64,000 nt of DNA. Source: Brachybacterium sp. SGAir0954. Its GTDB lineage: Bacteria > Actinomycetota > Actinomycetes > Actinomycetales > Dermabacteraceae. The stretch spans positions 1,798,001 through 1,862,000 of the forward strand of contig NZ_CP027295.1 in NCBI RefSeq assembly GCF_005490785.1, written 5' to 3'. Below, piece after piece: positions 14,716 to 24,531 of the stretch. The notes under the pieces were generated by a model that saw only the letters and a list, made by a program, of their open reading frames with translations, searched no databases and was not told where the DNA came from. The first letter of the stretch is position 1; the number at the start of each line of letters is the position of its first letter. The translations under genes and the position numbers were made by a program.

Positions 14716-14812
14716 CCGCACCGGTCCTACCGGCGATAAGATTCATCTCCCCGCGAGGGGACCCAGCCAGGCGCGCGGGCGAGCGCGCTTCTCGGAACGA
14801 AAGAGGCGAGTC

Positions 14813-14983
14813 GTGGCGAGCAAGAGCTCTGACGTGCGTCCCAAGATCACCATGGCCTGCACCGAGTGCAAGGCCCGCAACTACATCACCAAGAAGAACC
14901 GTCGCAACACCCCGGATCGGCTGGAGCTCTCGAAGTTCTGCCCGACCTGCGGCAAGCAGACGGCGCACCGCGAGACCCGCTGA
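14813..14983 (+). CDS. rpmG: 50S ribosomal protein L33
   Basis: 56 residues, the normal L33 length. It has four Cys in two CxxC pairs (CTEC and CPTC), so this is the zinc-binding paralogue, and the typical [19 protein letters not shown] core. GTG start with a GAAAGAGG ribosome site. It follows tRNA-Met and precedes two MaoC-like genes and murB, a conserved actinobacterial order. Zinc-dependent paralogue switching is known for L33 in this phylum; no Zur site was identified here. Confidence 0.96.
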   Translation: MASKSSDVRPKITMACTECKARNYITKKNRRNTPDRLELSKFCPTCGKQTAHRETR

Positions 14984-15008
14984 CCGGGTCTCCCCAGCGC
15001 GACACGAC

Positions 15009-15036
15009 AGGCCACTCGGGGCGACCCGGGTGGCCT
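15009..15036 (+). terminator. terminator after rpmG
   Basis: A 12-bp stem with one wobble pair (15009-15020 with 15025-15036), tetraloop GCGA, 25 bases after the stop codon. Confidence 0.65.
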
Positions 15037-15190
15037 TCGTGCATCCTCGGGGGGAGGTGCGCCACGGGCGCGCCGTCCTCACGGCCCGCAGGCCACCACG
15101 CCCGCGGGCCCGCCGTCGGACCTGCGGCTCCGCAGTGCCACCGCCTTCGATCGCCCGGGGGATCACCCGCCCGGGCACCCTGGGAGAGAC

Positions 15191-15640
15191 ATGACCACCA
15201 CCCCGGATCCGTCCTTCGCCGGTCGCACCTACCCCGCAGGGGCCGTGCACGAGGTCTCGAGCGCGAAGATCGCCGAGTTCGCGCGCGCCACCGGCGCCAC
15301 CTCCCCGCTGCACCTCGATCCCGAGGCGGCGCGCGCGGCCGGCCACGCGGGCGTCGTCGCACCGCCCACCTTCCTGGTCTCCCTCGCCCAGGCCACCGAG
15401 GCGCAGTACATCGAGGACCCGGCCTCGGGGATCGACTTCACGCGCGTGGTCCACGGCGAGGAGGGGTTCACCCTCGAGCGCCCCGTCGTCGCGGGGGATC
15501 GGCTCGTCCCGACGCTCACCGTCGAGTCCGTGCGCGCCGCCGGCGGCCACGCCATGGTCACCACCCGGGTGGACATGACCGACGAGGCCGGCGCGCCGGT
15601 CGCGAGCGTGCGCAGCATGCTCGTCGTCCGCGGCGACTGA
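15191..15640 (+). CDS. MaoC-like (FAS1-type N-terminal) dehydratase subunit, HadA-like
   Basis: 149 residues with a hot-dog fold pattern: SSAKIAEFARATGATSPLHLDPEAARAAGH, then VVAPPTFLVSLAQA and a beta-rich C-terminus (HGEEGFTLERPVVAGD). This is the N-terminal MaoC type that lacks the catalytic Asp/His and pairs with the next gene, as HadA does with HadB in mycobacteria. The heterodimer should hydrate or dehydrate acyl thioesters; in a non-mycolate organism the true substrate is not known. The ribosome site GGGAGAG precedes the ATG. Confidence 0.82.
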   Translation: MTTTPDPSFAGRTYPAGAVHEVSSAKIAEFARATGATSPLHLDPEAARAAGHAGVVAPPTFLVSLAQATEAQYIEDPASGIDFTRVVHGEEGFTLERPVVAGDRLVPTLTVESVRAAGGHAMVTTRVDMTDEAGAPVASVRSMLVVRGD

Positions 15641-15776
15641 CCCGCCGCAGCGACGGCGGCTCCGCGCGGCGACCTGCCGCACACGGCCCGCCCGCCCCCT
15701 CCCCGCAGCGCCCCGGCACCGACGCCGGATCCCCGACCTCCCGCGGCCCCGGCCGCCCCACGCCCCTGGAGATGCG

Positions 15777-16214
15777 ATGAACGACCTCGACCTCAGCACC
15801 CTCGAGAAGGGCCAGGTCCTCGCCCGGCGCGAGCACCGGCTCAGCCGCGACACCCTGGTCCGCTACGCGGGCGCCTCCGGCGACTTCAACCCGATCCACT
15901 ACAACGACACCGTCGCCGAGGCCGCCGGCCTGCCCGGCGTCATCGCCCACGGCATGCTGACCATGGGCACCGCGATCACCGGCCTGCTCGAGGAGCTCGG
16001 CGACCCCTCGCTGCTGCGCGAGTACTCCACCCGCTTCACCAAGCCCGTGCCCGTCCCCGCCACCGGCGAGGCCGTGCTCGAGGTGACCGCGACCGTCGGC
16101 GCCGTCGACCCCGAGGCCGGCACCGTCCGGATCGACCTCACCGCCGTCACCGCGGAGGGCACCTCGGTGCTGGGCCGCGCCCGCGCCGTCATCGCGCTGC
16201 CGGTGCAGGCATGA
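15777..16214 (+). CDS. MaoC family dehydratase, HadB-like catalytic subunit
   Basis: 145 residues. It carries the hydratase signature YAGASGDFNPIHYND (catalytic Asp and His about residues 41-46) followed by GVIAHGMLTMG. This is the active partner of the HadA-like protein encoded 136 bases upstream. Its stop overlaps the murB start (ATGA). The rpmG-hadA-hadB-murB order is conserved among Actinobacteria. Confidence 0.87.
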   Translation: MNDLDLSTLEKGQVLARREHRLSRDTLVRYAGASGDFNPIHYNDTVAEAAGLPGVIAHGMLTMGTAITGLLEELGDPSLLREYSTRFTKPVPVPATGEAVLEVTATVGAVDPEAGTVRIDLTAVTAEGTSVLGRARAVIALPVQA

Positions 16215-17338
16215 GGCTCGCCGACCTCACGACCCTGCGGATCGGCGGGGAGATCCGGACCCTCGTCGAGGCGACGACCGAGCAGCAGGTCATCGACGCC
16301 GTCTCCGCGGCGGACGCCGCAGGGGAGCCGATGCTCGTGCTCGGCGGCGGCTCCAACCTCATCGCCTCCGACGCCCCCTTCGAGGGCACCGTCGTCCTGC
16401 TGAAGGACCCCGGGACCCCGCCCGGCCTCGACGCGACCTGCGAGATCCCGACCTCGGGTGAGCCCGACGGCAGCCCCGCGGATCCCGCCGCCCTCACGCC
16501 GCTGGACCCCACCTGCGGCGGCGCGATCGTCGAGCACTTCGCCGGGGTCAGCTGGGACCGCGCCGTGCAGTACGCCGTGGCGCGGGAGCTCGTGGGCATC
16601 GAGGCGCTCTCCGGCATCCCCGGGACCGTGGGCGCGACCCCGATCCAGAACGTCGGCGCCTACGGCCAGGAGGTCGCCTCGACGATCACCCGGGTGCGCA
16701 CCTGGGACCGCGAGCGCGGGGCCGTGCGCACCTTCTACGCGGGCGACTGCGACTTCGCCTACCGCGACAGCATCTTCAAGCGCACGCCCTTCACGGGCGG
16801 TGCGCCGTCGGCCACCGGCCGCTACGTGGTGCTCTCCGTGAGCTTCCAGCACACCCTCGGCTCGCTCTCCGCCCCGGTGCGCTACGCCCAGCTCGCCGCG
16901 GCGCTCGGCATCGAGGTGGGCCAGCGGGCGCCGATGGCGGAGGTGCGGGGGACCGTGCTGCGGATCCGCGGGGAGAAGGGCATGGTCCTGGATCCCGCGG
17001 ACCGCGACACGTGGAGCGCCGGCAGCTTCTTCACCAACCCGATCCTCCCGGCGGCGGAGGCCGAGCGGTTGCCCGAGGACGCCCCCCGCTTCCCCGCGGG
17101 CGACGGCCTCGTGAAGACGAGCGCCGCCTGGCTCATCAGCCATGCCGGCTTCGACCGCGGCTTCGCGGTGGGGGAGCGGGCGAGCCTGTCCACCAAGCAC
17201 TCCCTCGCACTGACCAACCGCGGCGGCGCCTCGAGCGAGGATCTCGTGGCCCTCGCCCGCGCTGTGCAGGCCGGGGTCGCCGAGCGCTTCGGCGTCGCGC
17301 TGCACCCGGAGCCGGTGCGGCTCGGCGTCGACCTCTGA
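16211..17338 (+). CDS. murB: UDP-N-acetylenolpyruvoylglucosamine reductase (MurB)
   Basis: FAD-dependent reduction of UDP-GlcNAc-enolpyruvate to UDP-MurNAc in peptidoglycan precursor synthesis; cytosolic. 375 residues. FAD-binding VLGGGSNLIASD is near 40-51, the core LSGIPGTVGATPIQNVGAYGQEV near 134-156, YRDSIFK near 183, and a C-terminal WSAGSFFTNPIL with GRGFAVGERASLSTKHSLALTN-type residues. An insertion of about 30 residues after residue 70 makes it slightly longer than enterobacterial MurB, as is common in Actinobacteria. Confidence 0.96.
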   Translation: MRLADLTTLRIGGEIRTLVEATTEQQVIDAVSAADAAGEPMLVLGGGSNLIASDAPFEGTVVLLKDPGTPPGLDATCEIPTSGEPDGSPADPAALTPLDPTCGGAIVEHFAGVSWDRAVQYAVARELVGIEALSGIPGTVGATPIQNVGAYGQEVASTITRVRTWDRERGAVRTFYAGDCDFAYRDSIFKRTPFTGGAPSATGRYVVLSVSFQHTLGSLSAPVRYAQLAAALGIEVGQRAPMAEVRGTVLRIRGEKGMVLDPADRDTWSAGSFFTNPILPAAEAERLPEDAPRFPAGDGLVKTSAAWLISHAGFDRGFAVGERASLSTKHSLALTNRGGASSEDLVALARAVQAGVAERFGVALHPEPVRLGVDL

Positions 17339-17507
17339 TCCGGGGACGGCTGACCCGGGGCGGCTGATCCGAGGCGGTTGGCCGGGGACGCCGCGCAGGG
17401 CCGCGACGCTGCGGGACGGCGTGGACGATCCTGCCCGGGGCGGCGCGGCGATCTAGGATGGAGGGACGGCCCATGCCCGCCGATCCACCCTTGCCGCAGG
17501 AGGCCCT

Positions 17508-18779
17508 GTGAACGACGTCCTCTCCCAGTCCATCGCCGATCTCGACCCGGACATCGCCCAGGTCCTGGATCGGGAGCTCGCCCGCCAGCAGCGCACGCTG
17601 GAGATGATCGCCAGCGAGAACTTCGTGCCGCGCGCCGTGCTCCAGGCGCAGGGCTCGGTGCTGACGAACAAGTACGCGGAGGGCTACCCCGGTCGCCGCT
17701 ACTACGGCGGCTGCGAGGAGGTCGACGTCGCCGAGGAGATCGCGATCCAGCGCGCGAAGGACCTCTTCGGCGCCGAGCACGCGAACGTCCAGCCGCACTC
17801 GGGCGCCACCGCGAACGCCGCGGTCATGCACGCCCTCGCCCGCCCCGGCGACACCCTCATGGGCCTCTCGCTCGCGCACGGCGGCCACCTCACCCACGGC
17901 ATGAAGATCAACTTCTCCGGCCGCCTCTACGACATCGTGGCCTACGAGACCGAGCCCGGCACCGGCCTGATCGACATGGACAAGGTCCACGCCCTCGCCG
18001 TCGAGTCGCAGCCCAAGGTCATCGTCGCCGGCTGGTCCGCGTACACCCGCCAGCTCGACTTCGCGCGCTTCCGCGAGATCGCCGACGAGGTCGGCGCCGC
18101 GCTCTGGGTCGACATGGCGCACTTCGCGGGCCTCGTCGCCGCGGGTCTGCACCCGAGCCCCGTCCCCTACGCGGACGTCGTCTCCACCACCATCCACAAG
18201 ACCATCGGCGGCCCCCGCTCCGGCATGATCCTGTGCAAGGAGAAGTGGGCGAAGAAGATCGACTCCGCCGTCTTCCCCGGCCAGCAGGGCGGGCCCCTCA
18301 TGCACGTCATCGCCGCGAAGGCCGTCGCGCTCAAGGTCGCCGCCTCCGAGGACTTCAAGGATCGCCAGGCCCGCACCCTCGAGGGCGCGAAGATCCTCGC
18401 CGAGCGCCTCCAGCAGGAGGACGCCGCCGCCCAGGGCGTGAAGGTCATCTCCGGCGGGACCGACGTGCACCTCGTGCTCGTGGACCTCGTGGACAGCGAG
18501 CTCGACGGTCAGCAGGCCGAGGACCGCCTCCACGAGGTGGGCATCACCGTGAACCGCAACGCGGTCCCCAACGATCCGCGTCCCCCGCGCGTCACCTCGG
18601 GCCTGCGCATCGGCACCCCGGCCCTCGCGACCCGCGGCTTCGGCGCCGAGGAGTTCACCGAGGTCGCCGACGTCATCGCCCTCGCCCTCACGGGCGGCGC
18701 GGACCTCGAGTCCCTGCGGGCCCGCACCGCGGCCCTCGCCGAGAAGAAGCCGCTCTACGCAGAGCTCCAGCAGTACTGA
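17508..18779 (+). CDS. glyA: serine hydroxymethyltransferase
   Basis: PLP enzyme that converts serine plus tetrahydrofolate to glycine plus methylene-tetrahydrofolate. 423 residues, normal length. [18 protein letters not shown] (about 51-68), the [10 protein letters not shown] segment and the PLP lysine in TTIHKTIGG (Lys231) are present. GTG start with AGGAGG; TAGGAT at 17454-17459 may be the -10 box. It is followed after 79 bases by folD, whose product uses the methylene-THF made here. Confidence 0.97.
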   Translation: MNDVLSQSIADLDPDIAQVLDRELARQQRTLEMIASENFVPRAVLQAQGSVLTNKYAEGYPGRRYYGGCEEVDVAEEIAIQRAKDLFGAEHANVQPHSGATANAAVMHALARPGDTLMGLSLAHGGHLTHGMKINFSGRLYDIVAYETEPGTGLIDMDKVHALAVESQPKVIVAGWSAYTRQLDFARFREIADEVGAALWVDMAHFAGLVAAGLHPSPVPYADVVSTTIHKTIGGPRSGMILCKEKWAKKIDSAVFPGQQGGPLMHVIAAKAVALKVAASEDFKDRQARTLEGAKILAERLQQEDAAAQGVKVISGGTDVHLVLVDLVDSELDGQQAEDRLHEVGITVNRNAVPNDPRPPRVTSGLRIGTPALATRGFGAEEFTEVADVIALALTGGADLESLRARTAALAEKKPLYAELQQY

Positions 18780-18858
18780 TCGACGTTCGCGGGGCCCGGC
18801 CGATGCCGGGCCCCGCGCTCGTCCCCGACCGTTCCCAGCGCTCCCCGGAAGGAGCCCC

Positions 18859-19758
18859 ATGACCGCTCAGATCCTCGACGGCAAGGCCACCGCGAAGGCC
18901 ATCAAGGCCGAGCTCGCCGAGCGCGTCAGCGCCCTCGTCGACGCCGGCCACCCCCAGCCCGGCCTCGCGACCGTCCTCGTGGGGGAGGACCCCGGCAGCG
19001 CCGCGTACGTGCGTGGCAAGCACCGCGACAGCGCCCAGATCGGCCTGAACTCGATCCAGCGCCACCTCCCGGCGGAGACCACCCAGGCCGAGCTCGAGGC
19101 CGTCATCGACGAGCTCAACGCCGATCCGGCGTGCACCGGCTACATCGTGCAGCTGCCGCTGCCCGCGCACATCGACACCGACGCGATCCTCGAGCGGATC
19201 GACCCCGCGAAGGACGCCGACGGCCTGCACCCGATGAACCTGGGCCGGCTCGTGCTCAACGCCTACGGCCCGATCTCCACGCCGCTGCCCTGCACCCCGC
19301 GGGCCGTCGTCGAGCTGCTGCTGCGCCACGACGTGGACCTCAAGGGCAAGGACGTCGTCGTGGTGGGTCGCGGCGTGACCGTCGGCCGCTCGATCGGGGC
19401 GCTGCTCACGCGCCGCGCGATCAACGCGACCGTGACCCTCACCCACACCGGCACCCGCGACCTCCCCGACCACCTGAAGCGGGCGGACGTCATCGTCGCC
19501 GCGGCGGGCGTCGCGCACCTCGTGCGACCCGAGGACGTCAAGCCCGGCGCGATCGTGCTCGACGTGGGCGTCTCCCGGGTCGAGGACCCCGAGGGCGGGA
19601 AGGCGACGCTCGTGGGCGACGTGGACCCGGCCGTCGCCGAGGTCGCCTCCTGGATCTCCCCGAACCCCGGCGGTGTGGGCCCCATGACCCGCGCGCTGCT
19701 CGTGCAGAACGTCGTCGAGATGGCGGAGCACGCCGCAGGGACCGGCCCCGCCGCCTGA
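18859..19758 (+). CDS. folD: bifunctional methylenetetrahydrofolate dehydrogenase/cyclohydrolase
   Basis: Oxidises 5,10-methylene-THF to methenyl-THF and opens it to 10-formyl-THF, feeding purine and formyl-Met synthesis. 299 residues. YIVQLPLP, the NADP loop [15 protein letters not shown] (about 172-186), and the C-terminal [17 protein letters not shown] signature are visible. In most homologues the loop reads GRSxxVGxP; here Gly replaces the first Ser, a mild variation. It forms a one-carbon unit with glyA. A strong terminator follows. Confidence 0.97.
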   Translation: MTAQILDGKATAKAIKAELAERVSALVDAGHPQPGLATVLVGEDPGSAAYVRGKHRDSAQIGLNSIQRHLPAETTQAELEAVIDELNADPACTGYIVQLPLPAHIDTDAILERIDPAKDADGLHPMNLGRLVLNAYGPISTPLPCTPRAVVELLLRHDVDLKGKDVVVVGRGVTVGRSIGALLTRRAINATVTLTHTGTRDLPDHLKRADVIVAAAGVAHLVRPEDVKPGAIVLDVGVSRVEDPEGGKATLVGDVDPAVAEVASWISPNPGGVGPMTRALLVQNVVEMAEHAAGTGPAA

Positions 19759-19776
19759 CCCGCTCGCCGCACGCGC

Positions 19777-19813
19777 ACGAGGCCGCCCCGGCCGGTGATC
19801 GGGGCGGCCTCGT
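19777..19813 (+). terminator. terminator after folD
   Basis: A perfect 14-bp stem (19777-19790 with 19800-19813) and a 9-base loop, 18 bases after the folD stop. Confidence 0.8.
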
Positions 19814-19897
19814 CGCGTGCGGACGCCCCCCGGTGACGGCGCTCCGGGGGAGGGGTGCGGGCGGCGGGCCTCGGCTCGCCCTGGAATACTGGCGGGC

Positions 19898-20722
19898 ATG
19901 ACCTTCACACTCGCCACCGTCAACGTCAACGGCCTGCGCGCCGCCGCCCGGAAGGGCATGGGCGACTGGCTCGCCGCGACCTCCGCGGACGTCGTCACCC
20001 TCCAGGAGGTGCGTGCGCCGGACGAGCTGCTCGCCGACCTCATGGGGGAGGGCTGGAGCATCGTCGGCGAGGCGTCACGGCTCAAGGGCCGTGCGGGCGT
20101 CGCGATCGCGGCCCGCACCTCGCTCGAGCGGATCGATCTCGAGGGCGTGCGGCGCGGCCTGCCCGGCCTCGAGGAGGAGGACGCGCACTCGGGCCGCTGG
20201 CTCGAGGCGGACCTCGGCGACCCCCTCGGCGACGGCCAGGACCTCACCGTCATCTCCTGCTACATGCACTCCGGCAGCGTCGACAAGCCGCAGACGATGG
20301 TCGACAAGTACGCCTTCCTCGACGTCGCCCTCGAGCGCCTCGCCGCGCTGCGGGCCGACGGCCGCCACGTGGTCCTCACCGGAGACCTCAACATCGCCCA
20401 CCAGAACAACGACATCAAGAACTGGAAGGGCAACCTGAAGTCCGCCGGGTTCCTGCCCGAGGAGCGCGCCTACCTCGACCGCCTCCTCGTCGAGGGCGAC
20501 TGGGTCGACGTGCACCGCCGTCTCGCCGGCGACGTCCCGGGTCCCTACACGTGGTGGTCGCAGCGCGGGAAGGCCTTCGACAACGACTCGGGCTGGCGCA
20601 TCGACTACCAGCTGACCACCCCGCAGCTGGGGGAGCGGGCGACCGCCGCGCAGGTGGACCGCGCCCCGAGCTACGACACCCGCTGGTCCGACCACTCGCC
20701 GCTCGTGGTCACCTACGACTGA
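19898..20722 (+). CDS. xthA: exodeoxyribonuclease III (AP endonuclease family)
   Basis: 274-residue EEP-fold nuclease for base-excision repair. LQEV (metal Glu), YMHSGS, the catalytic LTGDLNIAHQNNDIKNWK segment and the C-terminal WSDHSPLVV are all present. ATG 19898 fits the TFTLATVNVNGLRAA beginning; the frame is open upstream but not protein-like. AATACT ends 7 bases before the ATG, so the mRNA may be leaderless. It converges with the sdh operon across a 46-base palindrome. Confidence 0.94.
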   Translation: MTFTLATVNVNGLRAAARKGMGDWLAATSADVVTLQEVRAPDELLADLMGEGWSIVGEASRLKGRAGVAIAARTSLERIDLEGVRRGLPGLEEEDAHSGRWLEADLGDPLGDGQDLTVISCYMHSGSVDKPQTMVDKYAFLDVALERLAALRADGRHVVLTGDLNIAHQNNDIKNWKGNLKSAGFLPEERAYLDRLLVEGDWVDVHRRLAGDVPGPYTWWSQRGKAFDNDSGWRIDYQLTTPQLGERATAAQVDRAPSYDTRWSDHSPLVVTYD

Positions 20723-20741
20723 TCCGACGCCCTCCTCCGGG

Positions 20742-20787
20742 ACGACGGAGCGCCCGGCCCCCTCGAGGGGGCCGGGCGCTCCGTCGT
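20742..20787. terminator. bidirectional terminator between xthA and sdhB
   Basis: A perfect 46-base palindrome centred on CTCGAG, ending 37 bases short of the sdhB stop. Its symmetry and its position between converging genes indicate that it stops transcription from both directions. Confidence 0.85.
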
Positions 20788-20824
20788 GCGGGGGCCGCCC
20801 CGCAGGTGGGCGGGCCCCGCAGGA

Positions 20825-21589
20825 TCAGATGCGACCGCGGATGACGGCCTGCTTGACCTCGGCGATGGCCTTGGTGACCTGGATGCCCCGGGGGCACGCC
20901 TCGGAGCAGTTGAAGGTCGTGCGGCAGCGCCACACGCCCTCCTTGGAGTTGAGGATCTCCAGACGCTGCTCGCCGGCGTCGTCGCGCGAGTCGAAGATGA
21001 AGCGGTGCGCGTTGACGATCGCGGCCGGGCCGAAGTACTGCCCGTCGGTCCAGAACACGGGGCAGGACGAGGTGCACGCCGCGCACAGGATGCACTTGGT
21101 GGTGTCGTCGAAGCGCTCGCGCTCCTCCGCGGACTGCAGGCGCTCGCGGCTGGGCTCCTGACCCTTCGCCACGAGGAACGGCATGATCTCGCGGTAGGAC
21201 TCGAAGAACGGGTCCATGTCGACGATGAGGTCCTTCTCCACCGGCAGGCCCTTGATCGGCTCGACCAGGATCGGCTTGGAGATGTCGAGGTCCTTGAGCA
21301 GTGTCTTGCAGGCCAGACGGTTGCGGCCGTTGATGCGCATCGCATCGGAGCCGCACACGCCGTGCGCGCACGAGCGGCGGAAGCTCAGCGAGCCGTCCAG
21401 GTGCCACTTGATCTCGTGCAGGGCGTCGAGCACACGGTCGGTGCCGTGCATCGTGACGGTGAAGTCCTCCCAGGAGGAGTCCTTCCCGGAATCCGGGTCG
21501 AAGCGGTTGATGCGGAGGGTGACCTCGAAGGAGGGGATCTCCGCGGCGGAGGCCTCGGGGGCCGGGGTCTTCTCGGCGACGGCGGTCAT
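20825..21589 (-). CDS. sdhB: succinate dehydrogenase iron-sulfur subunit
   Basis: 254 residues carrying the three Fe-S clusters that pass electrons from the flavin to quinone. Cys ligands: RRSCAHGVCGSDA and RLAC for [2Fe-2S], CILCAACTSSCP for [4Fe-4S], and CRTTFNCSEACPRGIQVT for [3Fe-4S]. It is the last gene of sdhCDAB; its ATG overlaps the sdhA stop by one base. It is peripheral on the cytoplasmic face of the membrane. Confidence 0.98.
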   Translation of the reverse strand: MTAVAEKTPAPEASAAEIPSFEVTLRINRFDPDSGKDSSWEDFTVTMHGTDRVLDALHEIKWHLDGSLSFRRSCAHGVCGSDAMRINGRNRLACKTLLKDLDISKPILVEPIKGLPVEKDLIVDMDPFFESYREIMPFLVAKGQEPSRERLQSAEERERFDDTTKCILCAACTSSCPVFWTDGQYFGPAAIVNAHRFIFDSRDDAGEQRLEILNSKEGVWRCRTTFNCSEACPRGIQVTKAIAEVKQAVIRGRI

Positions 21590-23364
21590 CAGAACGTACG
21601 CTCCTTCGGCTCGTAGCGCGTGATCACGACGGGCTTGGTGCCGAGCCGGATCGAGGTGCCCTCGGCACCCTCCTCACCCTCGAGGGTGCGGTAGTACATC
21701 GTGTGGTGCAGGAAGTTGACGTCGTCGCGCTTGTCGAAGTCCTCGCGGAAGTGGCCGCCGCGGGACTCCTTGCGGTACAGCGCACCGAGTGCGACGGTCT
21801 CCGCGAGATCCAGCAGGAAGCCGAGCTCCACGGCCTCGAGCAGGTCGAGGTTGTAGCGCAGGCCCTTGTCCTGGACGGCGACGGTCTCGTAGCGCTTCTT
21901 GAGCGCCTCGATGTCCGCGAGCGCCTTCCGGCAGGTCTCCTCGGTGCGGAACACCTGGACGTTGGCGTCCATGGTCTCCTGCAGGTCGCGGCGGATGTCC
22001 GCGACGCGGTCCTCGGTGGCCGGGCGGTCGCGGAGGCGCTGCAGCAGCTCGACCGTCGGGATCTCGACGCCCTCGGGCAGCTCGGGGGACTCGACCGTCG
22101 CCGCGTGCTCCGCGGCGGCGATGCCGGCGCGGCGACCGAAGACGTTGATGTCCAGCAGCGAGTTCGTGCCCAGGCGGTTGCCGCCGTGCACGGACACGCA
22201 GGCCACCTCGCCCGCGGCGTACATGCCGGGGATGACGTCCTCCGCGTTGCGGAGCACCTCGCCGCGGATGTTCGTGGGGATGCCGCCCATGGCGTAGTGC
22301 GCGGTGGGGAACACCGGCACCGGCTCCGTGTACGGCTCCACACCCAGGTAGGTGCGGGCGAACTCGGTGATGTCCGGGAGCTTCGCGTCGATGTGCGCGG
22401 GCTCGAGGTGGGTGAGGTCCAGCAGCACGTAGTCCTTGTTCGGACCGCAGCCGCGGCCCTCGCGCACCTCGTTGGCCATCGCGCGGGCGACGACGTCGCG
22501 CGGGGCGAGGTCCTTCAGCGTCGGCGCGTAGCGCTCCATGAAGCGCTCCATGTTGCTGTTGCGCAGGATCGCGCCCTCGCCGCGGGCCGCCTCGGAGAGC
22601 AGGATGCCCAGGCCCGCGAGGCCCGTTGGATGGAACTGGAAGAACTCCATGTCCTCGAGCGGGATGCCGCGGCGCAGCACCATGGCGGGGCCGTCGCCGG
22701 TCAGCGTGTGCGCGTTCGAGGTGGTCTTGAAGACCTTGCCGAAGCCGCCGGAGGCGAAGACCACGGACTTCGCACGGAAGACGTGGATCTCGCCGGTCGC
22801 GAGCTCGTAGGTGACCACGCCGGAGGCGCGGACGCCCTCGTCGGTGCGAGGGTCGCCTGTCATGAGGACGTCGAGCACGTAGTACTCGTTGAAGAACTCC
22901 ACCTGCTGCTTCACGCAGTTCTGGTAGAGGGTCTGGAGGATCATGTGGCCGGTGCGGTCCGCGGCGTAGCAGGCGCGGCGCACGGGCGCCTCGCCGTGCT
23001 CACGCGTGTGGCCGCCGAACCGGCGCTGGTCGATCTTGCCCTCGGGCGTGCGGTTGAACGGCAGGCCCATCTTCTCGAGGTCGAGCACCGCGTCGATGGC
23101 CTCCTTGGCCATGACCTCGGCGGCGTCCTGGTCCACCAGGTAGTCGCCGCCCTTGACGGTGTCGTAGGTGTGCCACTCCCAGTTGTCCTCCTCGACGTTG
23201 GCGAGGGCGGCGCACATGCCGCCCTGCGCCGCGCCGGTGTGGGAGCGGGTGGGGTAGAGCTTGGTGACGACGGCGGTGCGGGCGCGCTTGGAGGCCTCGA
23301 GGGCGGCGCGCATGCCGGCGCCGCCGGCGCCCACGATCACCACGTCGTAGTCATGAGTCTGCAT
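21589..23364 (-). CDS. sdhA: succinate dehydrogenase flavoprotein subunit
   Basis: 591 residues. N-terminal FAD fold [16 protein letters not shown]; covalent-FAD histidine in [10 protein letters not shown] (about residues 40-49); active-site HPTGL and [24 protein letters not shown]. It oxidises succinate to fumarate in the TCA cycle. It lies 49 bases after sdhD in the same operon. The length and motifs are those of the aerobic SdhA rather than a fumarate reductase, but direction cannot be proved from sequence. Confidence 0.98.
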   Translation of the reverse strand: MQTHDYDVVIVGAGGAGMRAALEASKRARTAVVTKLYPTRSHTGAAQGGMCAALANVEEDNWEWHTYDTVKGGDYLVDQDAAEVMAKEAIDAVLDLEKMGLPFNRTPEGKIDQRRFGGHTREHGEAPVRRACYAADRTGHMILQTLYQNCVKQQVEFFNEYYVLDVLMTGDPRTDEGVRASGVVTYELATGEIHVFRAKSVVFASGGFGKVFKTTSNAHTLTGDGPAMVLRRGIPLEDMEFFQFHPTGLAGLGILLSEAARGEGAILRNSNMERFMERYAPTLKDLAPRDVVARAMANEVREGRGCGPNKDYVLLDLTHLEPAHIDAKLPDITEFARTYLGVEPYTEPVPVFPTAHYAMGGIPTNIRGEVLRNAEDVIPGMYAAGEVACVSVHGGNRLGTNSLLDINVFGRRAGIAAAEHAATVESPELPEGVEIPTVELLQRLRDRPATEDRVADIRRDLQETMDANVQVFRTEETCRKALADIEALKKRYETVAVQDKGLRYNLDLLEAVELGFLLDLAETVALGALYRKESRGGHFREDFDKRDDVNFLHHTMYYRTLEGEEGAEGTSIRLGTKPVVITRYEPKERTF

Positions 23365-23413
23365 GGTCGGTGAGTGCTCCGTTTCGATCGCGATATGCGG
23401 GACGGCCGAGCCG

Positions 23414-23875
23414 TCAGCCCTGGCAGACGGCGGGCAGGAGGCTGGGCTCCGCGCCGGCCGGGCAGGGGTTGAAGGTGAAGATCACGAGGGTGCCGAGCAC
23501 GATCGTGACGACCACGGCGACGAGCAGCAGGCCCTTGAGGACCAGGCGCGGCGTCGAGGAGCGGGCGTAGTCGTTGATGATCGTGCGCACGCCGTTGCCG
23601 CCGTGGATGAGGCCGAGCCACAGCATGAGCAGGTCCCAGACCTGCCAGAAGGGGTTGGCCCACTTGCCGGCGACGAAGGCGAAGTCGATGCCCTTGACGC
23701 CGAGGCCCAGCCAGAGGTTCACGAAGAGGTGGCCGAAGATGAGGATCACGAGCAGGGCGCCCGAGGCGCGCATGAACATCCACGAGAGCATCTCGGTGTT
23801 CACGCCGCGCTGGCCGGTGCGGCGGTAGCGCGTGGTGGGATCGGGGATCCGCGTGGGGGAGGTCTGTGCGCTCAT
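23414..23875 (-). CDS. sdhD: succinate dehydrogenase membrane anchor subunit
   Basis: 153 residues with three transmembrane helices after a basic N-terminal region ([25 protein letters not shown]). GHLFVNLWL and the [15 protein letters not shown] loop are typical for actinobacterial SdhD. It anchors SdhAB and helps form the quinone and haem site. ATG 23875 lies 2 bases after the sdhC stop. Confidence 0.9.
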   Translation of the reverse strand: MSAQTSPTRIPDPTTRYRRTGQRGVNTEMLSWMFMRASGALLVILIFGHLFVNLWLGLGVKGIDFAFVAGKWANPFWQVWDLLMLWLGLIHGGNGVRTIINDYARSSTPRLVLKGLLLVAVVVTIVLGTLVIFTFNPCPAGAEPSLLPAVCQG

Positions 23876-23877
23876 GG

Positions 23878-24255
23878 TCAGGCTCCGAACATGTGCATGA
23901 GGTGGCGGGGGAGGAAGCCGGCCATGAGGACCACCCACAGCACGACGACGCCCCAGAACAGGCCGCGCTGGTGCTTGGTGCCCTTCGACCAGAAGTCCAC
24001 CAGGATGATGCGGAGGCCGTTCAGCGCGTGGAACACCACGGCGCCCACCAGGCCGATCTCGCCGAGGCCGAACACCACCGTCTTGTAGTGCCCGATCACC
24101 TCGTTGTACGCCTCGGGGGAGACACGCACGAGGGCGGTGTCGAGGACGTGGACGAGCAGGAACAGGAAGATGAGCATCCCTGAGATGCGGTGAGCGACCC
24201 AGGACCACATGCCCTCGCGTCCGCGATACAGCGTCCCGGATTGGGCGGAAGCCAC
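23878..24255 (-). CDS. sdhC: succinate dehydrogenase cytochrome b556 subunit
   Basis: 125 residues, three transmembrane helices. HRISGMLIFLFLLVHVLDTALV carries the expected haem-ligand histidine region. I chose GTG 24255 (VASAQSGTLYRGREG) because GGAGGA lies just upstream and the residues before it look non-coding. It is the first gene of sdhCDAB. A candidate -10 (TACGCT on the minus strand, 24429-24434) would give a leader of about 170 bases. Confidence 0.9.
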   Translation of the reverse strand: MASAQSGTLYRGREGMWSWVAHRISGMLIFLFLLVHVLDTALVRVSPEAYNEVIGHYKTVVFGLGEIGLVGAVVFHALNGLRIILVDFWSKGTKHQRGLFWGVVVLWVVLMAGFLPRHLMHMFGA

Positions 24256-24428
24256 GGAGTTCCTCCAGAAGCGTCGGTTGAGTCGTCGGCGGACGGGATG
24301 ACGGGCGGGCCCGCAGGGGCCTGTCGCGCCGCACCCGGCCCGACGGCTGCAGGGCCCGCACTGGGGACCCGCAGAGGGCCGGTTCACGACACGGCGACAT
24401 CATCATCGCCCCCGACAGGGGCCCCGCC

Positions 24429-24434
24429 AGCGTA
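24429..24434 (-). promoter_or_regulatory. candidate -10 box of the sdhCDAB operon
   Basis: TACGCT on the minus strand; no good -35 is visible. It is the only TANNNT that stands out in the divergent sdhC/manC spacer on this strand. Low certainty. Confidence 0.3.
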
Positions 24435-24519
24435 ACACCATGACGTGCGCTTTCTGTCCCGCGCGCGGCGGTGTCGGGTCGGTCCCCGGCGCCTCCACGG
24501 AGGGGTCGCAGGACGCCGC

Positions 24520-24525
24520 TACCCT
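24520..24525 (+). promoter_or_regulatory. -10 box of a probably leaderless manC mRNA
   Basis: TACCCT ends 6 bases before the ATG at 24532, the spacing expected when transcription starts on the start codon. No ribosome site precedes the ATG. Confidence 0.5.
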
Positions 24526-24531
24526 GGCCGC

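Noticed and set aside
17340-17507. Riboswitch ahead of glyA
   Set aside because: The 170-base leader shows no recognisable glycine, SAM or THF riboswitch core; only a possible -10 box was seen.
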